64,000 nt of DNA, taken from NCBI RefSeq assembly GCF_011764565.1, contig NZ_AP022871.1, positions 6,014,320 to 6,078,319 on the forward strand, written 5' to 3'. The position numbers and the translations under genes were made by a program. Under the pieces are notes generated by a model. The model made no database searches, was not told the DNA's origin, and saw only the letters and a list, made by a program, of their open reading frames with translations. This stretch comes from Phytohabitans suffuscus (GTDB lineage Bacteria; Actinomycetota; Actinomycetes; Mycobacteriales; Micromonosporaceae). Below, one piece after another: positions 16,431 through 24,902 of this stretch. The number at the start of each line of letters is the position of its first letter. Position 1 is the stretch's first letter.

Positions 16431-16520
16431 GGATCGTGGACGCTGTTCGCCCATCGGGGTGGCTCGCGTCCACGATCAGCCGGAGCCGATGCCTCGGGCC
16501 CGGTGACAGGCGGATAAATC
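16431..16520 (+). repeat. Repeat module F, copy 1
   Basis: Inverted pair GATCGTGGACGC / GCGTCCACGATC around CCATCGGGGTGGCTC, followed by AGCCGGAGCCGATGCC and a GACAGGCGGATAAATCGG block. Related blocks occur at 47232-47290, 24116-24270 and 62010-62110. Confidence 0.6.
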
Positions 16521-16582
16521 GGTAGAAAGCAACCGCCCGCACAGGTCACTGCGGACAGATCACGCCCCTGGCGCCAGAAGGA

Positions 16583-16785
16583 TCTACGGAGCTTTCGGGG
16601 TCACGGTGCTTTTGCCTGGTTTGTCCCGCTCACTGTAGAGGCTGGGCGCCGGTTCCGGCGGATCGTGGTACGGATCCGCCCCTCTGGGGGCAGTTTGATA
16701 CCACGATCCCTAACCGCGAGCCGTGCGGTGAAGGGCGGGAGCGCGTCGCCGCCGAATTCGCCCGGTTTGTTCTCGTCGCCAGGCC
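16583..16785 (+). repeat. Repeat modules D-B-E, copy 2
   Basis: D (GGAGCTTTCGGGGTCACGG), palindrome B at 16660-16709 (GGATCGTGGTACGGATCCGC...TACCACGATCC), and E (CCGAATTCGCCCGGTTTGTT) at 16752-16775. Same spacing as copy 1. Confidence 0.75.
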
Positions 16786-16918
16786 GGGTTGCACCCCTGG
16801 CGCAGCCATTGATCAAGGGTCTGGGGATGTCGGCGTGCCCTCTTCACGCCCAGCGTGATCAGCGGCAGTTGTGCGCTCCAGGGAGGCGGAGCTAGGGCTT
16901 GCGACGGCGAACCGGGGC

Positions 16919-17557
16919 TCAGCGTAGGCGGGAGCGGGCCGTCGGTGTGAGGCGGAGGGTCTCGATCGGCTTGGCCAGCCACCCGTCCAGGGCGGGCACG
17001 GCCGGGGGAGCGTCGCCGCGGGAGAACCATACGAAGACGTGCTCGCCGGTGCGGACGGGCAGGGCGGGGAAGGTGTTCCACGCGTACTCGGTCTCGAAGC
17101 GGGCGATGACCGGCACGGTGGGGGCGATCTCGGCGGCGAAGAAGTCGCGGAAGGCCTGCGTCGCGGGCTCGGGCAGGTGGGCGATCGACGCGGTGAAGCG
17201 TGTGGCCGGTGCCTCGACCGTCCCCTGTGGAGGGCGGTCGGTCGGCAGGTCCCACGCGGGGCCGGCGGGGCGCAGGAGCAGTACGTCGTCGGAGTCGACC
17301 ATCGTGTCGTTGGCGGTGTCGCGGTGGGCCTGCCAGACCGGGCCGCCGTAGAAGGCGGCCAGTGACTTCGCGCGTTGCTCCATGTCGGGAAAGCTGCGCA
17401 CCCACACGAAGCGGTCAGGGCTGTCCTCGTCGCGAAACTGGCCGTCGATCCGCATGCCGGTGGCCTCCTGGCTCTCCAGGAACTCGCGGTCGAACAGCTC
17501 GATCAGCGTATCCCGCCGGCCGGGCCACAGGGTGTACTGGCGCAGCTCGAAGATCAT
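16919..17557 (-). CDS. NIPSNAP family protein
   Basis: 212 residues. The start MIFELRQYTLWPGRRDTLIELFDREFLESQE is the conserved NIPSNAP-domain N-terminus (FELRxYxxxPG). A second related ferredoxin-like half occurs at ~residues 110-205 (TRFTASIAHLPEP...). NIPSNAP domains adopt a dimeric alpha/beta-barrel fold; bacterial members are small cytosolic proteins without an established reaction. It is monocistronic between two repeat-rich gaps. Confidence 0.85.
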   Translation of the reverse strand: MIFELRQYTLWPGRRDTLIELFDREFLESQEATGMRIDGQFRDEDSPDRFVWVRSFPDMEQRAKSLAAFYGGPVWQAHRDTANDTMVDSDDVLLLRPAGPAWDLPTDRPPQGTVEAPATRFTASIAHLPEPATQAFRDFFAAEIAPTVPVIARFETEYAWNTFPALPVRTGEHVFVWFSRGDAPPAVPALDGWLAKPIETLRLTPTARSRLR

Positions 17558-17721
17558 GGCCGTCCTATCCGGAAACGCGGGGCCGTGCCCCGGCACAACG
17601 AGATCGACCCTATCCGGGAGGCGTGCGCGGCGGTGGCGGAGCAGACCACCGCGCGGGTTTCCCGCCAGACATCGGGCGGATTGACAAAACGTCTTGCGCG
17701 GCGGCCCTCCCGGCACGATCC

Positions 17722-18090
17722 GGGCGTGGGGCCGGGCGTGGGGCCGGGCGTGGGGCCGGGCGTGGGGCCGGGCGTGGGGCGGGCGTGGGGCCGGGCGTGG
17801 GGCCGGGCGTGGGGCCGGGCGTGGGGCCGGGCGTGGGGCCGGGCGTGGGCCGGGCGTGGGGCCGGGCGTGGGGCCGGGCGTGGGGCGGGCGTGGGGCCGG
17901 GCGTGGGGCCGGGCGTGGGGCCGGGCGTGGGGCCGGGCGTGGGGCCGGGCGTGGGGCCGGGCGTGGGGCCGGGCGTGGGGCCGGGCGTGGGGCCGGGCGT
18001 GGGGCCGGGCGTGGGGCCGGGCGTGGGGCCGGGCGTGGGGCCGGGCGTGGGGCCGGGCGTGGGGCCGGGCAGGGGGCCGGGCAGGGGGCA
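17722..18090. repeat. GC minisatellite, 31 units of GGGCGTGGGGCC
   Basis: 29 units of the 12-mer are near-perfect. Three of them are shortened to 11 bp (units starting about 17770, 17841 and 17876). Two final GGGCAGGGGG variants end the tract. The 15 consecutive identical units from 17887 suggest recent expansion by slippage. Confidence 0.95.
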
Positions 18091-18388
18091 GGCGCGGCCG
18101 CGCGGCGCGATGCGGGCGCTGTGTCCGTCCGTCCCGACGCCGCCACTCGCTGCGGGCTGGGGGACCAGGCTCCGTTGGCGCGAGGCAGCAGAATGCCGGG
18201 TTTGTTGCCTCATCGGCGCTTGGGGGCCACAGACTCGGGATTTTGTTCGGATCTTGGGGGGCCGCGATCGGTCGGTCTACGGGCGGTTCCTGGGGCTGGC
18301 GCCGAGGGCTCTGGTCCAGAGGGAGCGCGACGGCCGCTGCCGGAGCGGACGTGGGCGGGGGTCGGGCACGGTCCGGGCGCGGTGGGGC

Positions 18389-18449
18389 GCGGAGGGTGAG
18401 GCCGCGGGAGCAACGGTCCGGACCGGCGCGGACATCGCGGTAGCTCGAC
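18389..18449 (-). repeat. Intergenic repeat box A, inverted, copy 4
   Basis: GCGGAGGGTGAGGCCGCGGG ... CATCGCGGTAGCTCGACG; a solitary copy. Confidence 0.85.
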
Positions 18450-18467
18450 GTTTTCTTTGGCGGGCCG

Positions 18468-18479
18468 TAGGTATACCTA
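18468..18479. promoter_or_regulatory. 12-bp perfect palindrome TAGGTATACCTA
   Basis: Lies 165 bp before the small gene at 18644, after which a LacI-type word GTAAGCGCTCCC occurs at about 18558. Possible operator; no regulator is identified. Confidence 0.3.
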
Positions 18480-18643
18480 GGCGGGCCTACGTGGCCTGGA
18501 CCACCCGCCTAAGGCATTGCCGGGTCCGCGTAAGGCCCGGGAGCGGCCCAAGATAGGTAAGCGCTCCCGATGCTGTCGCTCCCTTACCGGCCGAAGATTG
18601 ACCTATCAGCGGTTCAGAGAGAAAACCCAAGGGAGACACAGTG

Positions 18644-18817
18644 ATGATGATGCATCCGGACCTCGTCCTGGCCCAGGCGAACGAGCGCCAGCGGGAGCTG
18701 ATCGCCGAGGCCGACCGTGAGCGGCTGCTGGCCACCGCGCGCCTGGCGCGTCGTGCGCGGCGGGCGCGTCAAGAGGCGCCGGCGCGTGGTCAGCCGGTGG
18801 CGGCGCACGCACGGTAA
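18644..18817 (+). CDS. Small basic conserved actinobacterial protein (57 aa)
   Basis: ATGATGATG start (18644) with AAGGGAGA about 9 bases upstream. Sequence MMMHPDLVLAQANERQRELI then a long amphipathic, Arg/Ala/Leu-rich helix (LLATARLARRARRARQ) and tail ending AAHAR. Short proteins beginning MHPDL..ANERQRELxAEA are common in actinomycetes; function is unknown. The strong ribosome site and clean stop make it a likely real gene although short. Confidence 0.7.
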   Translation: MMMHPDLVLAQANERQRELIAEADRERLLATARLARRARRARQEAPARGQPVAAHAR

Positions 18818-18917
18818 CTATCGGGGGTTGAACGCGGGCCGCGCCGGCGGAGGGTGCGGCTCGCGTCGGCGTGTGCGCGGAGCTTTTCGCCGTGCGGGCG
18901 AAAGTACGTGCCGTGGC

Positions 18918-18956
18918 GCTGGAAAGTATAGACACATCTAGGTTTGCGAATTAATG
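18918..18956 (+). promoter_or_regulatory. AT-rich putative promoter before PQQ dehydrogenase gene
   Basis: AAAGTATAGACACATCTAGG then TTTGCGAATTAATGTGG is the only AT-rich patch in the 297-bp gap 18818-19114. Nothing else is recognised in that gap. Confidence 0.35.
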
Positions 18957-19114
18957 TGGCGGCCACGACACAGCTGTTTCGCGGAGGTGACCGTCGGCGC
19001 GGTTAGCCTCACCGGCGCGGGCGTGCCCCGGGCCGGCCCACCGCCCCCAACGGCATCCGGCGCGGCGGCGCGCGCCCTTGCCTGGCACCAGGTCAGGAGA
19101 GGGAACCCACCACC

Positions 19115-19939
19115 ATGTCCATCTTGGACTTCCGGCGCGGCCCCGCGCCGCCACCTCCACGCGCCCGGAGGCACCGCCGGGCGCACGCGGCCGGCTCGGC
19201 CGCACTCCCCGCCGTCGCCGGCGCGGCGATCTCCGTGGGCGCCACTGCGGCGCCGGCGCAGGCGCACCCGATCAACGCGGCCGACTTCCAGCGGGTGACG
19301 CCGGCCAGCGGCGTCGGCGAGGTGGGCGAGCCGATGGCGCTCGCCGTGCTGCCGGACCGCTCGGTGATCCACACGGCCCGCAACGGGACGGTCCGGCGCA
19401 CCGACGCGGCCGGCAACATCAGCGTGATCGGCAACATCCCGGTCTACCCGCACGACGAGGAAGGGCTGCGGGGCGTCGGCGTCGCCCCCGGCTTCGCCAG
19501 CAACCGCTTCGTCTACCTGTACTACGCGCCGCCGCTGTCCACCCCGGCCGGCGACGCGCCCGCGAGCGGCACCGCCGCGACGTGGGCGACCGGGCAGGGG
19601 GTCAACCGGCTGTCGCGGTTCACGTTGAACGCCAACCACACCGTCAACGGGACGTACTCGATCCCGGCCGGCAACCTCTTCGCGCCCGGCACGCCCAACA
19701 CCCGCCCCGAGAGCTACGCGATGGGCTTGCGCAACCCGTTCCGGATCGGGGTCGACAAGGTGACCGGCGTCGTCTACGTGGGAGACTACGGCCCGGACGC
19801 CGGCACGCCGAGCGCCACGCGCGGGCAGGTGGAGTTCAACCGGGTCACCTCGGCGGGCAACTACGGCTCGACCCGTACCGGATCGGCAACGCCACCTCGT
19901 TCACGGCACGGGCGACCTAGGGGAGATGAAGATGCGTAA
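19115..19939 (+). CDS. Internally deleted PQQ-type sugar dehydrogenase (glucose/sorbosone family)
   Basis: 274 residues from ATG 19115 (AGGAGAGGG upstream), signal peptide ending APAQA. The beta-propeller begins normally (EPMALAVLPDRSVIHTARNGTVRR, EEGLRGVGVAPGF, YLYYAPP, GVNRLSRFTL) but jumps from NANHTVN straight to GTYSIPAGNLFAPG, then ESYAMGLRNPFRIGVD and VGDYGPDAG, and stops soon after SAGNYG. The intact relative at 50.8-52.1 kb shows that about 75 residues (LSSEKV ... CCHAGGS ... NTNDLRGKVLRIHPE) and the whole C-terminal third are missing. Catalytic function is doubtful. It overlaps the start of the downstream ThuA gene, whose full-length cousin carries both domains in one chain. Confidence 0.7.
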   Translation: MSILDFRRGPAPPPPRARRHRRAHAAGSAALPAVAGAAISVGATAAPAQAHPINAADFQRVTPASGVGEVGEPMALAVLPDRSVIHTARNGTVRRTDAAGNISVIGNIPVYPHDEEGLRGVGVAPGFASNRFVYLYYAPPLSTPAGDAPASGTAATWATGQGVNRLSRFTLNANHTVNGTYSIPAGNLFAPGTPNTRPESYAMGLRNPFRIGVDKVTGVVYVGDYGPDAGTPSATRGQVEFNRVTSAGNYGSTRTGSATPPRSRHGRPRGDEDA

Positions 19940-22039
19940 AGCCCTCATCGGGGCGGTGACCGCGGTCTTCGCGGGCCTCGCCTGCACCACCCCGGCCTCA
20001 CCGGTGGCCGCCAACCCGGCCGACCCCCGCTACGACGTGCTGGTCTTCTCCAAGACGGCCGGCTTCCGCCACGACTCGATCCCGCAGGGCATCCAGGCCG
20101 TCCGGGACCTCGGCGCGGCCAACAACTTCAGCGTGACCGCGACCGAGGACGCCGCCGCGTTCACCACCGGCAACCTCGCCCAGTACGAGGCGGTGGTCTT
20201 CCTGTCCACCACCGGCGACGTGCTCAACGCCGCGCAGCAGACGGCGTTCGAGCAGTACATCGCCACCGGCAAGGGGTACGTCGGCGTGCACGCGGCCGCC
20301 GACACCGAGTACGACTGGCCGTTCTACGGCAACCTGGTGGGCGGGTACTTCGCCTCCCACCCGGCGATCCAGCAGGCCAACATCCGGGTGGAGAACCGGG
20401 GCCACGCGGCGACCGGGCACCTGCCGCAGACCTGGACCCGCACCGACGAGTGGTACAACTACCGCACCAACCCCCGCTCGTCCGCGCGCGTGCTGGCCAA
20501 CCTCGACGAGCCCTCGTACTCCGGCGGGGGATGGGCGCCGACCACCCGATCACCTGGTGCAAGACGTTCGGCGGCGGTCGCTCCTTCTACACCGGCCTGG
20601 GCCACACGCAGGCCACGTACGCGGAGGCGAACTTCCGGGCGCACCTGCTCGGCGGCATCCGGTACGCGGCCGGCCGCTCGCAGGCCGACTGCCGGCCGGA
20701 GACCGGCTACACGACTATCTACAATGGATCCACCGCCGGCTGGTCGCAGGCCGGGCCGGGCAGCTTCACCAACTCCGACGCCACGCTGACCTCCGTGGGC
20801 GGCATGGGCCTGTTCTGGTACAGCCAGCGGCAGTACACGTCGTACTCGCTGAAGCTGGACTGGCGGCTGGCGGGCGACGACAACTCGGGTATCTTCGTCG
20901 GCTTCCCCGCCTCGTCCGACCCGTGGTCGGCGGTCAACAACGGGTACGAGATCCAGATCGACCCGACCGACGCGGCCGACCGCACCACCGGCGCGATCTA
21001 CACGTTCAAGTCGGCCGACATCGCGGCCCGGGACGCGGCGCTCAACCGGGCGGGGGAGTGGAACACGTACGAGATCCTCGTCGAGGGGCAGCGCCTGCGG
21101 GTGTACCTCAACGGGACGCTGATCAACGACTTCACCAACACCGACCCGGTCCGCAACCTGGACGGCTACATCGGCATCCAGAACCACGGCGCCGGCGACG
21201 ACGTCTCGTTCCGCAACGTGCGGATCAAGGAACTCGGCACGCCGCCGGTCGGTGGTGACGTGACCGTGCAGGCCGAGTCGTTCAGCGCGCAGAGCGGCGT
21301 GCAGGCGGTCGGCAAGACCGGTGCCAACAACGGGCAGACGCTCGGCTACATCGAGCAGGGCGACTGGGCCGCGTACAACAACGTGAACGTCGGCGGCGCC
21401 ACCTCGCTGCGCGCCCGGGTGGTCTCCGGCGGGCCGGGCGGCACGCTGCAGGTCCGTACCGGCTCGACCACCGGGCCGATCCTCGGCTCGGTCGCGGTGC
21501 CGAACACCGGCGGCTGGAACACGTTCGCCAACGTCAGCACCTCGCTGTCGAACGTCCCGTCCGGCAACGCGAACGTGTACCTCACGTTCACCGGCGCGGG
21601 CGGCGGCCTCTTCGACGTGGACGACTTCACGTTCGTCAAGTCGGGCGGCCCCGGGCCGGGTCCGGGCGCGGTCGTCGGCCTCGGCGGCAAGTGCCTGGAC
21701 GTGCGCGGCGGCGGGACCGCAGACGGCACCCAGATGCAGATCATGACCTGCAACGGTGGGACCGCGCAGGCGTTCACCCGGAGCGGGCAGACGCTGCGGG
21801 CGCTGGGCAAGTGCCTGGACGTCTCCGGGTCGGGCACCGCCGACGGCACGAAGATCCAGCTGTGGACCTGCAACGGCACCGGCGCCCAGAACTGGGTGCC
21901 GCAGGCGAACGGCACCCTGGTCAACTCCAGCTCCAACAAGTGCCTCGACATCGCCGGTGGCAGCACCACCGACGGCACCGTCGTGCACCTGTGGACCTGC
22001 GGGGCCGCCGCCAGCCAGCGGTGGACGATCCCGAGCTGA
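19932..22039 (+). CDS. Secreted ThuA-DUF1080-CBM6-ricin-B protein (frameshifted)
   Basis: Start ATG 19932 (GGGGAG seven bases upstream; ATG 19926 also possible). Signal peptide ends ASPVAA. ThuA-like glutamine-amidotransferase fold ~34-247 (VLVFSKTAGFRHDSIPQG, FLSTTGDVLN, GVHAAADTEYDW, ...HPITWCKTFGGGRSFYTGLGHT). The frame slips in the GGGGG run 20526-20530 inside this domain. Then DUF1080/3-keto-disaccharide-hydrolase sandwich ~262-436 (NGSTAGWSQAGPGSF, DWRLAGDDNSGIFVGFP), CBM6 ~443-570 (QAESFSAQSGVQ, YIEQGDWAAYNNV), and a three-repeat ricin-B lectin ~580-702. Corrected length ~702. ThuA and DUF1080 proteins are linked to 3-keto-sugar metabolism in other bacteria; here a secreted polysaccharide- or oligosaccharide-binding role is inferred. 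Confidence 0.88.
20526..20530 (+). other. Apparent frameshift (missing G) in ThuA-DUF1080 gene
   Basis: SYSGGG in frame 3 continues as MGADHPITWC in frame 2. The paralogue at 50.6 kb reads GAGAMGADHPTAWC without a break. Confidence 0.8.
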
Positions 22040-22058
22040 GGGCATTCCGCACCCACCC

Positions 22059-22092
22059 GGGACGGCCGCCGCAGCGTCGCGGCGGCCGTCCC
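22059..22092 (+). terminator. Terminator hairpin after ThuA-DUF1080 gene
   Basis: 14-bp perfect stem GGGACGGCCGCCGC / GCGGCGGCCGTCCC with a 6-nt loop, then TCCATTTCC. Confidence 0.75.
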
Positions 22093-22136
22093 TCCATTTC
22101 CAGCCGGGGCCACGATCGGCCAGTATCGTTCTGGGC

Positions 22137-23327
22137 ATGGCGGTTTCGACGTCGGCCGCGCGGCCCGCGGGTCGGGTGGGCGCCGCCCAGCTCGTCGCGG
22201 TCGAGGCGGTCCTGGTCGCGGTGGCCGCGGCGGCCTACGCGCTGCCCCTGGCGGCGGCAGGAGTCATCGGCACGGTCGCGGCGGCCGGGCTGCTCGGCGC
22301 GGCCGTGCGTTTTCGCGGCCGCTGGGGATACGAGGTGGCGGCCGCCCGCTGGCGGCTCGGGCGCCGGCGGCGTGCCACGCGGTGGGCGGCCGGCGGCGCG
22401 GCTCCCGGTGCGGCGCTGGCGGTGCTGGCGCCGGAGCTGAGCCTGACCACGGCGAGGGACCGCACCGGGGCGGTGGGCGTCGGGGAGGACGCGCTGGGCT
22501 GGTTCGCCGCCGTGGCGGTGCTGCCGCACGACGGCCTCGCCCGTGGCGCCGCCGGCCAACTCCGCCTCGACCGGCTGGCCCGGCTCGCCGCGGACCCCGC
22601 GTTTCCAGCCGGCACGCTGCAGGTCGTCACGCGGCGGGCGCCGGCGTTCGGCGACGACCCGCGGGCGCCCTACGCGCGGTCGTACGCGGAGCTGCGGCAG
22701 GCGCTCGGCGTGCCCCACCCGCTCGACATCTGGCTCGCCGTGCGGCTCGGCGCCCGCGACGGCGCGGCGGCGGCAGCGGACCGGGGCGGTGGGCGGGCCG
22801 GCGTGCGGCGGGCGCTGTCCGCGGCGGTCTCCCGCGTCGGTGGCGAGCTGACCGCGATGGGCCTGGCGCACCGGGTGCTGGACGCCGGCTCGCTGCGGCT
22901 CGCGCTGATCGTCGCATGTGGACCCCCGGTCCCCGGTCCGGCTCCCCTGCGGGAGAGCTGGTCGCGCCTGCGGGCCGGCGGCGAGGCGCACGTCTGCTTC
23001 GCGGTCCGGAGCTGGCCGGCGCGGACCCCCGGCGACCTGCTGGCCCGGCTGGCCGACGTGCCGCCCGCCACGGCCGTGCACACCGCGCTGCTGCTCGGCG
23101 CGAGCCGCCCCGAGACCGCGCACCAGGGCGGCGGCGCCACGGGCGTCGCCGCGCAGACCGTCATCCGCGTGGTGGCCCCGGCCGAAGCCACCGCCGCCTG
23201 CGTGAAACACCTGCGCTCCACCGCCGGCGCGCTGGGCGTCCGGCTGGTACGCCTCAACGGCGAGCACGCCGCCGGCGTCTACGCGACCGCCCCCACCGGC
23301 GCGGCGACCGGGCTCGTGCCATGGTGA
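22137..23327 (+). CDS. eccE: Type VII secretion protein EccE
   Basis: 396 residues from ATG 22137. Two closely spaced N-terminal membrane helices (QLVAVEAVLVAVAAAAYALPLAAAGVIGTVAAAGLLGAAV) and a cytoplasmic domain containing TGAVGVGEDALGWFAAVAV and LRESWSRLRAGGEAHVCFAVRSWP are the EccE pattern. EccE sits at the periphery of the ESX core complex (EccB, EccC, EccD, EccE). The other core genes are 10-19 kb downstream in this window. The stop overlaps the next gene start (ATGGTGA), so the two are co-translated. Confidence 0.85.
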   Translation: MAVSTSAARPAGRVGAAQLVAVEAVLVAVAAAAYALPLAAAGVIGTVAAAGLLGAAVRFRGRWGYEVAAARWRLGRRRRATRWAAGGAAPGAALAVLAPELSLTTARDRTGAVGVGEDALGWFAAVAVLPHDGLARGAAGQLRLDRLARLAADPAFPAGTLQVVTRRAPAFGDDPRAPYARSYAELRQALGVPHPLDIWLAVRLGARDGAAAAADRGGGRAGVRRALSAAVSRVGGELTAMGLAHRVLDAGSLRLALIVACGPPVPGPAPLRESWSRLRAGGEAHVCFAVRSWPARTPGDLLARLADVPPATAVHTALLLGASRPETAHQGGGATGVAAQTVIRVVAPAEATAACVKHLRSTAGALGVRLVRLNGEHAAGVYATAPTGAATGLVPW

Positions 23328-24021
23328 GGGCCGGCCGCTCCGTCGCGCCCACCCGCGCGGTGCCGGAGCAGGCACTCGGCCAGCTGGCGGTCGGCGTCGA
23401 GCCGTCGGGCCTCGTACTCGGCCGCGACAGCGCCGGCCGCGCGGTGCTGGTCCGCCTCTTCGGCCCCGACACGATGTCGGTGGTCTTCGCCGGCGGCTGG
23501 TGGGCCACCCGCCTGCTGGTCTTCCGCTGCCTGGCACACGGCGCCACGCTGACCGTCCGCGCGTACGACCCGGCCGACCCCGCACGCCCCGACGCCCTGG
23601 CCGACGCCGCACACTGGCTGGCCCTCGACGGCCTCACCGGCGGCGCCGCCCGCGTGACCCTGGCACCCCCGCCGGCGACCCCCACCCGGCCACCGCGCCG
23701 CACCCCCTGCTGGAGGTGCACGACCTCGGCCCGACCGCACCGGCCGGCCACCCGCCGCTGGGCCCGTGGCAGACCCGCCTGACCGTGCTGCGCCACCTGA
23801 CCCCGGCCGCCGTACCCCTGCTCGCCGCCGCCGACGTCCTGATCGTGCAGCGCCTGTCCGCGCCGGAGGCCACCCTGCTGGGCTCCGCCCTGGGCATGCG
23901 CGGCGACCTGGCGTCGCGCCTGCCGGCCATGGACGACGAGATGGTCGCCGCGTTCGGCGCCGGCTCCGTCCGCTACACCTGGCTGACGCCCACACCGATC
24001 GAACGCCAGCTCTTCGGCTGA
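23321..24021 (+). CDS. Unknown protein coupled to EccE (frameshifted)
   Basis: ATG 23321 overlaps the eccE stop. The first part (VRAGRSVAPTRAVPEQALGQLAVGVEPSGLVLGRD...GRAVLVRLFGPDTMSVVFAGGWWATRLLVFRCLAHG) is in frame 2. The second part (PLLEVHDLGPTAPAG...TRLTVLRHLTPAAVPLLAAADVLIVQRLSAPEATLLGSALGMR...QLFG) is in frame 1. They join if one C is added within 23664-23687. Corrected length is about 233. The C-terminal half resembles a P-loop-less ATPase-like fold by its beta-strand pattern, but I cannot name a family. Membership of the secretion locus is inferred from overlap with eccE. Confidence 0.6.
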
Positions 24022-24065
24022 CGAGCGCCCCAGGGGGCCGCCGACGGTCCCCACCAGGAGAGTCC

Positions 24066-24125
24066 GAGCTACCGCGACGTCCGCGGTGGTCCAGACCGTT
24101 GCTCCCGCGGCCTCACCCTCCGCGG
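24066..24125 (+). repeat. Intergenic repeat box A, copy 5
   Basis: GAGCTACCGCGACGTCCGCG ... CCTCACCCTCCGCGG, starting 45 bp after the upstream stop codon. Confidence 0.9.
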
Positions 24126-24329
24126 TCCACGACCGTCCACAGTGACCACCGCGCGGACAGTCCCCCGACCATGGGGCTTTCGCGTCACCTCCACGACCAG
24201 CCGAAACCGATCCCTTGGGCCCTGCGCCGGGCGGGCGAACCGGGCGGAAGCGGCCGGTGCCAGCTCGGGGAACGACCCGGCGGCTTCCTGGTCTGTCCTC
24301 ATTGGGTTGCTGAGGCCCACGATCACCCC

Positions 24330-24540
24330 GACGAGGAGAACAAACCAGGCAAAATCGGCGCCGTCCTCGAACGTGCGGCTGCCGGCAACAGATCGTGGTA
24401 TGAAACTGCCCCCAGAGGGGCGGATCCGTACCACGATCCACCGAAACCGACGCCCAGTCGCCACATCGGGGCGGACAGACCAGCCGAAGCACAGAGGTCA
24501 CTGTGGACAGACCCGCACCCTGACCCCGGAAGGTCTCTAG
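24330..24540 (-). repeat. Repeat modules D-B-E, inverted, copy 3
   Basis: E' (GAGAACAAACCAGGCAAAATCGG), palindrome B at 24391-24439 (GATCGTGGTATGAAACTGCC...TACCACGATCC), and D' (CACCCTGACCCCGGAAGGTC). The stretch after B (ACCGAAACCGACGCCCAG) is shared with copy 4. Confidence 0.8.
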
Positions 24541-24555
24541 ACGATCTGTTCCAGG

Positions 24556-24783
24556 GGTTGCGGCCTCACCCTTCGCGTGACCCGACCCCGCCCTTTCAGG
24601 CGGAGGGTCACGGTCGATCGCGGCCCGCGTGGGCCGGGTCTGTTGTTGATCAGGGACTCTATGGTGGGACACGCCGGCCGACACGCCCACGAAGTCCCTG
24701 ATCAACCACCGCCGGGTGGGTGAGGCGGAGGGTGAGGCCGCGGGAGCAGCGGTCCGGACCACGACGGACGTCGCGGTAGCTCA
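24556..24783 (-). repeat. Box A tail, module C copy 2 and inverted box A
   Basis: Second A-C-A' unit; the left box A is truncated to its last ~20 bp. The long stem GTTGATCAGGGACT / AGTCCCTGATCAAC is intact in 24650-24706. Inverted box A copy 6 is 24725-24783. Confidence 0.8.
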
Positions 24784-24865
24784 AAGCCCTTTGACGGCCA
24801 CCGACCACGGCGATCCCTTGGAATGGATCGTCTAGATCCCAGGTTGGGCGGCAGATCTGTCCACA

Positions 24866-24896
24866 GTGGTCACCGCGGGCGTCGCGGCGGCTCGAA
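24866..24896 (-). repeat. Partial inverted box A, copy 7
   Basis: Only the outer half (CACCGCGGGCGTCGCGGCGG then CTCGAAA) is present, ending 7 bp from the stop codon of the adjacent gene. Confidence 0.6.
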
Positions 24897-24902
24897 AGGG
24901 TT

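Larger units (their letters stand above)
16084..16918. other. Gene-free gap containing repeat modules G, F, D, B, E
   Basis: No credible gene. It contains module G (16250-16298), a perfect 14-bp palindrome CCCTTGATCAAGGG (16330-16343), module F (16431-16520), and the D-B-E array (16583-16785). There is a second TTGATCAAGG word at 16810. No box A is present here. Confidence 0.7.
17558..18643. other. Gene-free gap with minisatellite and one box A
   Basis: Holds the 12-bp minisatellite (17722-18090), about 300 bp with no recognised feature (18091-18388), an inverted box A, a 12-bp palindrome and the leader of the 57-aa gene. VGPG-repeat ORFs here are minisatellite shadows. Confidence 0.75.
24022..24902. 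other. Convergent gene gap filled with repeat modules
   Basis: No credible gene between the EccE operon and the convergent substrate operon. Order: box A (24066), F-like block, E inverted, B inverted, D inverted, box A tail plus module C (24556-24722), box A inverted (24725), a D-like stretch with GGATCGTCTAGATCC, and a partial inverted box A ending 7 bp from the next stop codon. Confidence 0.8.

Noticed and set aside
17722..18090. CRISPR array
   Set aside because: Direct repeats have no spacers, the unit is 12 bp, and no cas genes are present.
17694..18443. Elastin-like (VGPG)n or WGRA-repeat protein
   Set aside because: It is only the translation of the 12-bp minisatellite; 11-bp units shift the frame and no ribosome site or signal peptide precedes it.
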